Below, piece after piece: positions 13,701 to 24,056 of a DNA stretch of 64,000 bases. Every line of letters starts with the position of its first letter. Position 1 is the stretch's first letter. Made by a program: the position numbers and the translations under genes. The notes beneath the pieces are model-generated. The model was given only the letters and a program-made list of their open reading frames with translations, ran no database searches and had not been told where the DNA came from. This DNA is from Centroberyx gerrardi (taxonomy: Eukaryota > Chordata > Actinopteri > Beryciformes > Berycidae), in the NCBI RefSeq assembly GCF_048128805.1, contig NC_136003.1, positions 22,782,840 through 22,846,839 of the forward strand, in the 5' to 3' direction.

Positions 13701-14741
13701 TCCATTTTCACTTTAAAGTCACTTCTTTTGTAAATAAATAAATAACAGCAACTTTCTCCATCCTCCAACAATGATGTGAACCAGACTGACTTACCTGTGG
13801 TAGCCACTTCCAGTGAAAGTATCATTGTCCAGGCTTTTAACCACGGTTTGCTGAGAATAATTAAAAAAAAAAAAAAAAGAAGAAGAAAACGTGAAACGTA
13901 TGGTTAGACTAGACAAAATGGGGTCGTAATTATGTCTTTCGTCCAGCAGGATAATTTCTTTGACCGTTGAAGAAAATTAGAAACACGAGATGCGCCTGAC
14001 ACACAACTCTCTGACTGGCCTGCTGCCTGCTGCCCATGAGACACACATAATGCCTAAAAAAATAATTAAAAAAAACAACAACATTTCACCTATGCTTCAG
14101 ACTATCTTTATATACAAGAAAAGTACTTGTAGTATTTGTACAGGTAGATGATATTCATTTGAAACTGCCATGACACATTTTGTATAGGCCTATAGCTAGA
14201 TATTTGTTGTCAACAGACTGGGAGAAAATGTATTTCCAGTGTCCAAAATATATTTCAAATTCATGTCATATACGTGTAAAAATATATTTATGGCCAGTTT
14301 GTGTGTGTTGTAGAAACATACTGTATCTCCCAACATATAACGTTAGCCTATTCTGTGGGTGGAGCATGGGTTTATGCTACAGCCTCTGAATGGGTTTTAT
14401 GGAAGTGAGAGTCAGGAAATCTGCTCCATCCTTGAAGGTAAATTCAAGTTAAAAAAAAAAAAAACAACTAAAAAAACATGAAAACCAGTAAAACTCTTCT
14501 CTCGTGCAGACTGTCTGGAAACGAGCCTCTGAGGCAACACGTCAAACAAACTCATACAGACATGGCGAAACATACGAAACAATGTTTTTTAGATGACGAC
14601 AAACTTGATAACCGACATGAATTATTGAAGAGAAAGTTTGTTATGACTTACTTCGATGTTGCCGCAGGTGGTGAAGGCGGTGAAAATTAACAGAAAGCCC
14701 ACACCTAGAATCACAACGTTGAAAGTCCTTCTGTCTGCCAT
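4739..14741 (-). CDS. mfsd11: UNC93-like protein MFSD11 homologue (major facilitator superfamily), 13 exons, 446 aa
   Basis: Minus-strand exons in coding order are 14741-14652, 13850-13795, 13317-13210, 13116-13037, 11938-11842, 9861-9803, 9644-9500, 8059-8010, 7013-6948, 6853-6728, 6608-6434, 6342-6207 and 4891-4739. They sum to 1341 nt (446 codons plus stop), and all junctions keep phase at GT/AG sites. The protein starts MADRRTFNVVILGVGF and carries MFSD11 landmarks: FTAFTTCGNIEQTV, IIYGVFSFSNLLAPTVVA, LWTAQG, FGNLYIYF, FYSGVYGTCIGA, LCSFLLGLGDSCFNTQL and SAPAFAIFKFIQ. Human MFSD11 has 449 aa. The family is polytopic (about 12 helices), belongs to the UNC93 branch and has no settled transport substrate. 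The central acidic loop (about residues 190-230, HQQEELLSEEEGQ...) differs strongly from human, as do both termini. It could be a paralogue rather than the one-to-one orthologue. The 3' neighbour is kdm8, and ubfd1 diverges from its 5' side. Confidence 0.9.
5301..5420. repeat. Dispersed repeat, copy 1 (mfsd11 last intron)
   Basis: This shares long similar blocks with 10005-10143: a segment around CTAAGAAAA(A/G)CAGCC, then TTTTTTGAGTTTATC, GGTTTCATA and TTCTCTCAACCCATA in the same order and orientation. Two diverged copies within one gene indicate an interspersed repeat family. No terminal inverted repeats or coding capacity were seen, and the class is unknown. Confidence 0.6.
10005..10143. 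repeat. Dispersed repeat, copy 2 (mfsd11 intron between exons 5 and 6)
   Basis: This is the second copy of the element at 5301-5420, in the same orientation. It is longer in the middle, with an extra ATTGTTTTCATTTGTCAAGG block. A non-autonomous mobile element is likely, but its ends are undefined. Confidence 0.6.
10150..10760. repeat. Interspersed repeat with internal 'TAGCGCC' units and (ACGG)n-like tail
   Basis: The block contains the unit TATAGCGCC...CATCAGGCCAATCAGT near 10374-10402 and again near 10519-10547. Each is preceded by a phrase of the type TTTCATCAAATC. It ends in a degenerate GGACGGACAGAC run near 10665-10712. The periodic 'CCAAGTTTCATCAAAATCGG ... GCGCC' layout is typical of a fish interspersed repeat. 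Open frames here read through repeat sequence and resemble no protein. Confidence 0.6.
11034..11558. mobile_element. Candidate non-autonomous DNA transposon (Harbinger-like MITE), 525 bp
   Basis: The left end reads GGGTTATTCATAAAAGAC (11034-11051). The right end (11541-11558), reverse-complemented, reads GGGCTATGCATAAAACTC, which matches at 14 of 18 positions. The GGG(C/T)TAT(T/G)CATAAAA ends resemble PIF/Harbinger-type termini. No clean 3-bp target duplication is evident. It sits in the mfsd11 intron between exons 5 and 6. A 63-codon frame inside has no recognisable homology. Confidence 0.5.
12673..12700. repeat. Perfect 12-bp hairpin with TTTT loop
   Basis: AGTCCAACTACA (12673-12684), TTTT, then TGTAGTTGGACT (12689-12700) form an exact inverted repeat inside the mfsd11 intron between exons 4 and 5. 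No flanking transposon was recognised. Confidence 0.85.
13362..13685. mobile_element. hAT-like non-autonomous element, copy 1
   Basis: It starts CAGTGGTTCTCAACGTGGGG and ends TTGGGAATCACTG, so the terminal inverted repeat is roughly CAGTG(G/A)TTC(T/C)CAA. The interior has GGGGTCC/GGGGTCCCC blocks shared with the elements at 15427 and 51162. The flanks (CAGTACAA before, CAGTAGGC after) suggest a decayed 8-bp target duplication, as expected for hAT. It sits in mfsd11 intron 2. Confidence 0.75.
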
Positions 14742-17611
14742 GGTGTTTTGTTTTCTCTGTTTAGGACGTCCTAGCAAAACATTTTAGCTTCACTGCCACT
14801 AATAACGTCGCGCTGTCGTCTCATCTGACCTGTAGGAGACTCCCATACGGACGGTGTCTTCATTCAAGACTCAGATAAAGCCTTTTTTTTTTTGACAAAT
14901 ACACGCGTGAATAAAGTTCTACTTACTAACTGGTTAGTTACAGGTTACTACAGTAGAGAAGATGTGGGATGGGAAGACTGAAACTGGAGCAGACAGATTC
15001 AAACAGTGCAGCACTGTTACAACGCTTCCCTTCTGATTTATACCAGGCATGCATGACAACTTGTGACTTTAATTAAAAGCAAGTTGTGTCTTCTTCTTCT
15101 TCGTCTCCTTCTATTTCCACTTCTCCCTCTTCTTCTTCTTCTTCGTCGCCGTCTACTACTACTTGCGCAATTTACACGAATTTAGGCGTTGCTGCCTTCC
15201 AGAGGTAACCGAGAGGAACAAACGCCTGTATTCCCCCCAAAAAACAAACTACTATTTATTTCCCAGTCATGTGTTTTGACTACGGGCCTGCTAAAACCTT
15301 ATGCCTTCACGTGAATCCACTAAACTCAAAGCACGTCAACTAAAATTCACTGTCATGATATTATTACCCTGACTTTTGCTTTTTTTGAAGTAAATTTTCC
15401 TCATCAAATGCACACACCATCAAATGCAGTGGCCCCCAAAGTGGGGTCCGGGGACCCCCCAGGGTCCTTGAGAGCTTTCCAGGGGGTCCCCAGGAAAATG
15501 AGTTTAATTTCACTATTATCTCATATATTTGAAGTTTACGGTGAGAGAATGATGAGTGTGCAGCTCTGTTCAGAGGTTTGTTATCTCCCTATACCTACAG
15601 TATAGTCAGTTGTCCACTTCTGTACCAAATCGTATCCAACAACAAAGATGATCTCAGATGTAGTTGCGCAGACACAATGTTATCAGATGGGGGGTCTAGG
15701 GTCTAATGTGTAGGATATACATTGACATGAAAAAGTCTGAGAACCACTGATTTAATGACAAAAAAAAAAAGGGATGGCAATAATAATAGTAATAAACTTT
15801 ATTTCTATGGCAGTTTTCTTACATAAAGTACAAAGTGCTTCACAATAAAAAAGAATAAAAACATATACAGGGCATACATAGAAGACATATATAGGGAAAG
15901 TTTCAAGATGCAGCAACTATGGACAAATGATGTAATTTGAAAGGAAAACAAGATGGGGGAAAAAAAAACATCAAACAGCAAGTTGATTAAAGTGAGTGGT
16001 GATTTTTTGACTTGAGGATGGTTTGCACAATATTATAATGATCTTGGTGTGTTGGTTGTAATTATTTAAAGCCACTTTAGGTGAGTCTGGCGGACAGAGG
16101 GACTTTTAATGTTTTGGAATTTCTGTTAATTTTCACCACCTTCACCACCTGTGGCAACACTGAAGTAAGTCATAACAAGCTTTCTGTTCAATAATTAATC
16201 TTTATTACTGAGTGGGTAGAGTTTATTGTCATCTAAAATATGTTTCACCAGCCTGTATGAATTTATTTGACGTGTTGTCTTAGAGGTTCGTTTTCAGACA
16301 GCCTACAGAAGAGAAGAGGTTTAGTGTTTTTCATGTTTTTACTTGAGTTGACCTTTATGGATGGAGCAGATTTCCTGACCGTCCCATAAAACCAATTCAA
16401 AAGCTACAGTAGAATCCCATTGCTTCAGTTCCCAGTATGAGCATTCTGGGGAAGTTTGTTTCAAGCACAATCCATCCATGATGTGGACGATTTGGAAAGA
16501 TGGAAAGTTTGTATGGAATATTAAAAACCGCAGCATGAAGCAGGGTCAGTACAGTGACCATGAAGGATCAAGGAGGGGAAAGATGCCAAAGAGCAACAAA
16601 GGAGCTGTTGTTTGCTGAAATAGTGAAGAGAACTGGAGATAGTTCTGAGATTTAGGTTATTATGGCTGAATGAAGCAAGATTCCCTCAATGTATGTAATG
16701 TAATGGTCATAAATTGTACTATGGAAGTTGAAACAAATTTAGACAAAAAAAAGATGATTTCTAATGCTGCACAAGATGATTTTCAGAGGATGGTTTATGC
16801 CATCTCAGACTCGAGCCTTAGTAATATAATAGGTTTGTATAAAGGGGTGAAAATTGAGAGAGAGGGTTAAAATTTCAGTTTGACGGACTTCATACGTGAA
16901 AATTTAGTTGGATTTATTTCGCAAAATCCAATAGTTGGCGATAATGCAAAAGTTTAGGGCCCAATCGCCATAAAATATAAAAGAAGAAGACAAACAGCCA
17001 ATGAGCGAACTGCCACCTCTTGAGGTCTGCCCTCTTTCTTTGCCACAACCAGAGAGTACTATAGCGAAGCGAGAGAGTAAACTAGCACTCACTACGGTCT
17101 TTGCTGAAATTCCCGTATGTAGATCAGACCGCTTGTGTTACGACTGAGATTCAAATTGATTGTCAGGTAATTAATTCTTTTTTGACGCCAGGCTTATTTG
17201 ATCACGTTATCTTAACAAAGTATTAGATTTCTTGGTAAGCTACTGATTGCATACCAAAAATGGAAATGGTCGCAAAGTTAGCCGAAAAAATAACTTTCTT
17301 TGCAGTTGTTCCCGTTTCGCACATGCGCAATGCGACAACGTCGCATTTCTACTTACTGGCTAACTAAAACGAGCAAATGTCTTAAAGTTGTCTCGATGAC
17401 TAGCAATATTACGTTTCATTTATGGCCCGTCTCTCAGATAAAAACTGGCAATATTTGTTTGTTGTTTCTCCTGTTGTTGTATGTAAATGTACGCATGAGC
17501 GAGATCTTAGTTCTAGCCGACTCATGCTTCCTGAACATGAGTATCCCATCCTTCTCTTTTATATTATCTTTGCCACAACCTAACGTTACAACCAGATTGT
17601 ACACAATCATC
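14742..17611. other. Divergent mfsd11 / ubfd1 intergenic region with both promoters
   Basis: This 2.9 kb head-to-head interval must hold both promoters. It contains a TTC/CTT-rich run (about 15085-15150), a hAT-like element (15427-15749) and otherwise AT-rich sequence. Near 17318-17335 the sequence CGCACATGCGCAATGCG resembles an NRF1-type site about 280 bp before the ubfd1 start; that is an inference from the motif only. No further gene was recognised. Confidence 0.55.
15427..15749. mobile_element. hAT-like non-autonomous element, copy 2
   Basis: It starts CAGTGGCCCCCAAAGTGGGG and ends GTCTGAGAACCACTG, whose reverse complement begins CAGTGGTTCTCAGAC. The interior GGGGTCCGGGGACC...GGGTCCTTGAGAG...CCAGGGGGTCCCCAG is shared with the copy at 13362. 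The flanks ATCAAATG and ATTTAATG agree at 6 of 8 positions and fit a degraded 8-bp target duplication. Confidence 0.8.
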
Positions 17612-20600
17612 ATGGCGACCCAGGATGGTGGGTATTGAGAAAATATAGTTGTATTTCCTTCCTAACTATCGTTACATTGCGCGTAAACACTTTTAATGAA
17701 GTAACCCATGTTGTTAATTGACATGTCAATATAATACGCCATTAATGTGGTGTAAGTCAAATTCACATTTGTCCGTAATATTTAAATGTTCAGCCGTGTT
17801 GTAACGTTAACGTTAACGCATGCTAACATCAGTTAGCAAGATAGCTAGAAAATATAAGATTCGTTTCTTTTCTCAGGCCGCGCCGTAGTGCATCCCAGCA
17901 CACCTATCCTGAAATGTGATAGATACTGGCCAGTGCAAGTTCAATCTTAACATTATGATTACTGTCTGTATGTCAAGCAGTTGTTTTAATAGTCCTTCGC
18001 TTTATGTCTAATAGCTAACTAACGTTTGGTAGCTGGGCTGGCTAGTTATTGGTTCGGACATGTGACGTTATTTTGCCCTTATCATCGAAAATGAACAAAC
18101 CTTAAGCTAACGTTATATTGGAGATTCGTGTAGCAACCGACAGCACAGCGTTTTTGCTTTTAGCATTATGTCAGCATTTTCCTGAATTGCCGATTTCGGG
18201 TTAGTTACCCAAGATTTGTCCTCATTATTCATCACTAACGTAGCTAATCAATGTTAGCTTTGTTGGAGACCAAAGTTAGCTGCTTTAACCAATGTCAGGT
18301 TTAACTTGTTTAACTTTAGCTGTTAATTAGCTAATATGAATAGGTTATGAACGGACCTTGCCAAAGACGAACTAGCAAGCTACGTTGCATTACAGCTTGG
18401 TTTATCAACATTGTGTCAGATTCTGGGAGCGGATATAATGTTAGCTAACGTTAACTAGTTAACGCTGCAAACTGGACCAGATCATTTTCTAATCTGCCAC
18501 ACAAAGCGAAGAGTTTAGTGACGTTGGCCAGTTACGTTAGCGCAGACCAGAGGTGACTTCCTGGTATATCTTGGGAAACTACCGGAGATACCATGGACAT
18601 TTGATAGTGCTGCCATGAAAGGGTGCATGAGATTCATAAAGTTGACATATTATACATAATATGATTTTCAGTGAACTTGTTTTTTACATGAGTTAAATGT
18701 CTTTTACTGAGATTCGTTAAGCATTGCATTTGACAACATAATCAAATATATTATGGCAATGAAAAAATGGCAAAAATACTCTTTATATCTGGAGCTGTAG
18801 TCCAGAGTCCGACACAGCCTGGTATAAACTAAGACTGGGTCTAGTTGTGACTCAGCCAACAGCAATAACAAAGAGGTGGCTGTGTCCAAGTCCTGTAGAA
18901 AGTATTAGTTGAGACCAAAACCTCAATAGTAAGGAAATCTTTCAAAATTGTTATGATTCCAATACTCAGCAAACTATTGCAGCACATTATGCCAACGGCT
19001 AAATGTAGACTGATCTGCCTTCTGTTTGTCATGATTTTTTATGATGTATTTGCCTTGGTTTCAGGCAGAAATGGGAACCCCAAGTCAGATGTCTGAGCAA
19101 AAGTCTAGGATGAATTGTCAGAGGCTTAGACAAGATCAAGACTTACAATAGTGCGGTCTCCACAGTAGTTACATGACCAGACCCAAGTATACAGCACTGT
19201 TTCTGTTCATTCTGATTTTTAAGAATTACTCTATCGGTATCAGAATAGGTTTGCTATCATTATCCATCTATCTAGCTTAAAGTCATAGGGAAATGTCATT
19301 TTGATGGTGTCTTGCTTCTGTAATTCAATGTATTTTCAGTGAAAACCAGATGCTGCGGCAGGAAACATTGCTGGGAGGCACTGTTCATTGCATACACGTA
19401 TCACCATCAGGTGTCAGCTCTTTAGTGAACACTCTCAAGTCATTTGACCCTGCCACACTGGCTGTGTACTGTTTTATCTGACAGCCGCCTCCCAAGAGCG
19501 TCCAGCATTAGAACTTGCCAAGGTCCAATTCTGATCTGACTGGTGCTAGCGCTCAATCTGCTCTGAAATGAAATAACCTACAACACATTACTCCTAGTAG
19601 CCTATTATACAATTGTTGTAACCCATATCCTATATTGGCATCCATCCATGGAGATGTGGTGATTCGATTCAAGTCCTAAAATGGTAATAACAAAGGCATT
19701 TCTTTCTATGGGGCCTAAGTTTCACTGTTGGGATCCCTCTTCCTTTTATAGCCCACTTCCTGCCTGTTGTCTTGGCATTCTAGGCTAAGATCATTTCTAA
19801 AAATGTCTCAGACTGGAACCACTGCACATAGGTTATTCAGCTGTCATTTGTATTTGATTGATTTTTAAAGACAGAAGAAGTCACAGGTTATGGGACTGAC
19901 AGAACAATATATTTAGTTAAAGGTTTTGGGTAAGTAACTAGCTTAGCTAAATGTTTCATAATGTGTAGCTTACATACGTAAGAGTATATGTATTCAAATG
20001 CATTCAAACAGTATTACACATGCATAATGGATAGAGAATAGCAGATCGCATTAGAAAAATGGATAAGATCCTCTAGTAACATAAGTTAAAGTTGGTGTAT
20101 TCTGTGTAGGAAGTACAGCATCACAGTCACAATGCTAATGGCCTGTCTTTGGTGTAATGTTAGGGTGATATTGACATTCATATTGATGTAAACTTGGGCT
20201 ACACCATTATGAGAGCTACCAGCGTAGCACTCAGCAGCTGCATGGAATTTCATGTAATAGATCTAAAACTTTTTTTATGCTTTTTCAGGAAGTGAAGAAG
20301 TCATAATGGAAACCGAGGCAAAGCCAAAAGAAGCTGAAGCTGAACCACTATGTGAAAATGCCGAAAAAGGCGACCCAGGAAATGTGTCTGACGCAGATGG
20401 GGGAATCGCCACAACTCAGGACTCTAGTATTAGCAATGGAGATGATGCAGATGATAAGCAGGAGATGGTGGATCTGAAGATTATCTGGAACAAGATTAAA
20501 TATGACCTGAAAATTCCCATTGATAGCACCGGAGCCAAACTGAAAGACAGCATCCACTCACTCACTGGTAAGTGCAGCCAATAGTTCAAACCTCCTCAAT

Positions 20601-23600
20601 CTAAATAGCCTAGTGGTTGTTATTAATTACCCAGGCAAAAGACTTGGACCCAATGCCAGTTTCTCTCCTGTTATTAGGTCTTCCACCGGCAATGCAGAAA
20701 GTGATGTACAAGGGATTACTTCCAGAGGACAAGACGCTACGTGAAATTAAGATTACAAATGGTGCAAAAATAATGGTGGTAGGATCTACAATAAATGATG
20801 TATTAGCTGTGAATACACCCAAAGAGGCAATTCAGCAGGAAGTCAAAGCTGAAGAAAACAAAAAAGAGCCTTTATGCAGGCAAAAGGTAAGGTTTATTAA
20901 ATTTACACAGAATACAATAAAATATTTATGGGATTTTTGAAGTTGTGATGTTGAACCTGCACTGTTGTTTCAGCAACACAGGAAAGTCTTGGACAAAGGT
21001 AAACCAGACGACATAATGACAGCTGTTAAAGGAACAAAGGTGAGAGGAAAAATTATTATTATTTGTTTATGTTTTGTAATGACTGCCAAAGCAGCACAAA
21101 GCTGTTATCACAAATGTGTTGACTCTGCTGAACCTAGTATTGGACACAGTGACTAACGAATGACTACCAAGAGCTTTCTCATTTGTCGAACAGGAACGTT
21201 TACCAACAGTGCCTTTATCCGGAATGTTTAACAAATCCGGGGGAAAAGTTAGACTCACTTTCAAACTGGAGCAAGATCAGTTGTGGATTGGAACAAAGGG
21301 TGAGATGATGGCCGGCCTCAATTTGCTGAACTCACTGCAAGTACAAAGATGCTGATATAAAATTCTCTTCATCTTTGTGTATTCTCCTCTACAGAGAGAA
21401 CGGAGAAAGTCCCAATGGGCTCCATAAAAAACGTAGTGACTGAACCCATTGAAGGCCATGAGGACTATCACATGATGGTAACTTTTCTTGCTGCTAACTG
21501 CATGTCAAAGTTATCACTTTTTTTATGAAAAATCAAAACACCCACTGCATTCAAACCAACTACAAGTATTCAGATTGGTTAAGTCACTAAGCAAAATGAA
21601 GCCAGTTGAGCATTTGAAAATGAAGTTCATATGATAATGTGTTGCTGATGAACAGACCAGGGGTCCAGGTGTGGTTGTTCACATTCAGTACACTCAACAA
21701 AATTTATACTCAGTTGTGCTTTGTCTATAAATTGCCATTGTGCAAGTAAATAGCAGGGAGTCGTTCACAAAGGTCACAGTTTGGTATGCATCATGGTGAT
21801 GGAGTCATGGTTCGCTATGTTTTTGCTATGGGGAGAGACATCAGTTTTTATGTATTGTGTAAAATGGCAAAGTTATCTAACAATTTTTAAAATTTCATTT
21901 TCAATGAGATAGAGGTGTTGTGAAATTATGTAGTTTCTATTATGTGTTATAAAAGCATTGATATAACGTTCATACAATTTTAGGAGAGTGATTCAAAGCT
22001 CAATTCAGAATGGTATCGTTTGAATAATTAAGTCCTATTTGAACTGGATTAGTTTTACTGGAGGAGGTCCTATAATTATCACCAACAGCATCTGTAATTT
22101 GTATCCAGTACACTGATGCCACGTCCAGAGCCTATTTTCACTCAAGTTTACACTTGCGCTAGCTGAGGTTCACTAACGTTGCTTGTTTGATGTTTTGTTT
22201 GTTTCATGACACAGATTAGGAATACATTTTTCCTGTCATAAAAATACTTCTTTTTTTTTAAATGTCTAGTAGGTGAAAGTGAAAGTAATCTGACATTTTT
22301 TCTATTGTATTCTATTCACCCCCGGCAGACCTAGCATTGCAGTCAATTCAATTGCAGTCAAGTCAGTTCTTTTCTGTGGTGTATAACCACTGAAAATACA
22401 TGTGAACCAAGCTCACTTAACACGTCACTTTCCTCAGTTTGTGACGGCCCACAAGTGATTAGTCAGGCGTTCGCAGCACTAGGCATGATTAAACTAAAAG
22501 TGAATCCTGTTCATGTGCGTCCCAAACAGAGCGTGGCACAGCTATCTCTTTCATTGCAGTGACAAGTGGCCAACTGTACAGAAACTGTTTGCTGTGATTC
22601 TTAATAGTAGGAATAATGTGTCACTGCAGCACTACAATGCTGTTTGACGTCACTGTCTAGGCAAACATTTTATCAGTGATAAGCACTCTCAGCAGCAAAA
22701 TGGAGTACTTCAGAAGGTTTTTGGCTGTATAAGGTCTTGGAATGTCTTAACTATTTCAACTTTAAATAAGAAGAGTGAAGTTAAAGAATTTATTTTAAAA
22801 TTACTTTTGAAAAGCCATTTTATGTAGCCTAGTATGGTCTTTGCCGAAATAGTTAGGTTGCACCGAAATGGGGGGACCATGTGTGTTTTAAAAAAAAAAA
22901 AAAAATACATGAAAAAAAGCTATAGTTCAGTCAGCCTCAAAACAGTTAAGTCAATATGGCTATAAATATAAAAACCCTTAAATGTATTATGTTCCAAAAA
23001 CATATGATTCTCAAGATTTACAGACAGCAGTATTGCTGAATATGAGGCTTATCAATCACTTAAATTAATGATCAAAGTGACATCAGCAAAAATTCCAGGA
23101 AAGCCATTATTGTAACATTAATTTACACATTACAAAATACATTTAGGGTTGCTAAAGTGGGCTATAATATGATACAGTATATCTAATTAAGGTCTCTGGT
23201 TGCTTGGTACCATAGCAAACATGAGATGAGTAAAATGATAACATCCTGAAATACAAGATGCAATCCTGCATGTACAACTGACATTTTATTAATGTACATC
23301 GTATAAGTATCACATTATTAAAATATTATCATTTAATGTATTGGGGAATTACTTGCATCATCAGGGCTTTGAAATTATTTAGTATAGATGTATATACAGT
23401 ATATATATACATATATTGTTGTTGTTGGTTCTGCAATTTTTCCTCTAAATTGTCTTACAATTACAATTGTCTTAACTGGCTTAACATTAAATGATTTTAA
23501 ACTGTTTAAAATGTAACTTGTTAATACCCGCGGATGCCCTGTGTGTTTGATTCACATTTAACACCTATGTTGTTTTTTATAGACTTATATTTTCTAGAAC

Positions 23601-23764
23601 TGTTAACAGCTGTGTGACCATTTGATGTTCTTACCCGTGTTTCACTTTTGTAGGCATTTCAGCTGGGTCCGACAGAAGCTTCTCAATATTGGGTCTACTG
23701 GGTGCCTGCACAGTTTGTCGATGCAATCAAAGACACAGTCCTTGGAAAATGGCAGTATTTCTAA
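17612..23764 (+). CDS. ubfd1: Ubiquitin family domain-containing protein 1 (UBFD1), 7 exons, 289 aa
   Basis: Exons are 17612-17627, 20289-20567, 20678-20886, 20974-21039, 21194-21299, 21395-21477 and 23654-23764. They total 870 nt, and phase closes at each GT/AG junction. The protein begins MATQDGSEEVIMETEAKP. It has an acidic, disordered N-terminus to about residue 65, then a ubiquitin-like fold at about 66-140 (VDLKIIWNK..., LPPAMQKVMYKG, AKIMVVGS). Next comes the conserved KEPLCRQKQHRKVLDKGKPD segment. The UBFD1-specific C-terminal half contains ERLPTVPLSGMFNKSGGK, RLTFKLEQDQLWIGTK and the end VLGKWQYF. UBFD1 is a conserved, poorly characterised protein linked in earlier reports to NF-kB signalling. 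It lacks the ubiquitin C-terminal diglycine, so conjugation is not expected. The start follows the family N-terminus; the frame also stays open upstream to 17300. Confidence 0.95.
17785..18550. promoter_or_regulatory. Cluster of GTTAGC / AACGTTA words in ubfd1 intron 1
   Basis: The start of ubfd1 intron 1 is dense in short palindromic words built from GCTAAC, GTTAGC, AACGTT and GCTAGC. Examples are TAACGTTAACGTTAACG near 17802, AGCTAACGTTAT near 18103, and GTTAGCTAACGTTAAC near 18440. The same vocabulary recurs upstream of zc3h7a. The density is seen directly; a regulatory role is inferred. Confidence 0.4.
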
Positions 23765-24050
23765 TGTGCCTCTATTTTTGACAATGACGAACTGGGATTG
23801 AGAAGAGGAGCCGATGAAAAATGAAACTGGAGACAACAGTGAGGCTTAAGGAACTTCTTGGAATATGTTAGAAGGAAACTGAAGGATGCCTGTGGACTAA
23901 TCATATTCTTTTTAGGTTAAAAGTGCACTATGTGGCAGCATCACATCTCTCAGCCCAGTTGATCATTCAAGGTTTTCAGCAAATGCAAGGGAAAACAATG
24001 AAACAATTGTACAGAAATTGCTAACACTTTTCCTCAGTTATTCTTAAAGA

Positions 24051-24056
24051 AATAAA
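24051..24056 (+). promoter_or_regulatory. ubfd1 polyadenylation signal (AATAAA)
   Basis: A canonical hexamer lies about 290 nt after the ubfd1 stop, the first strong signal in the 3' UTR. Confidence 0.65.
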
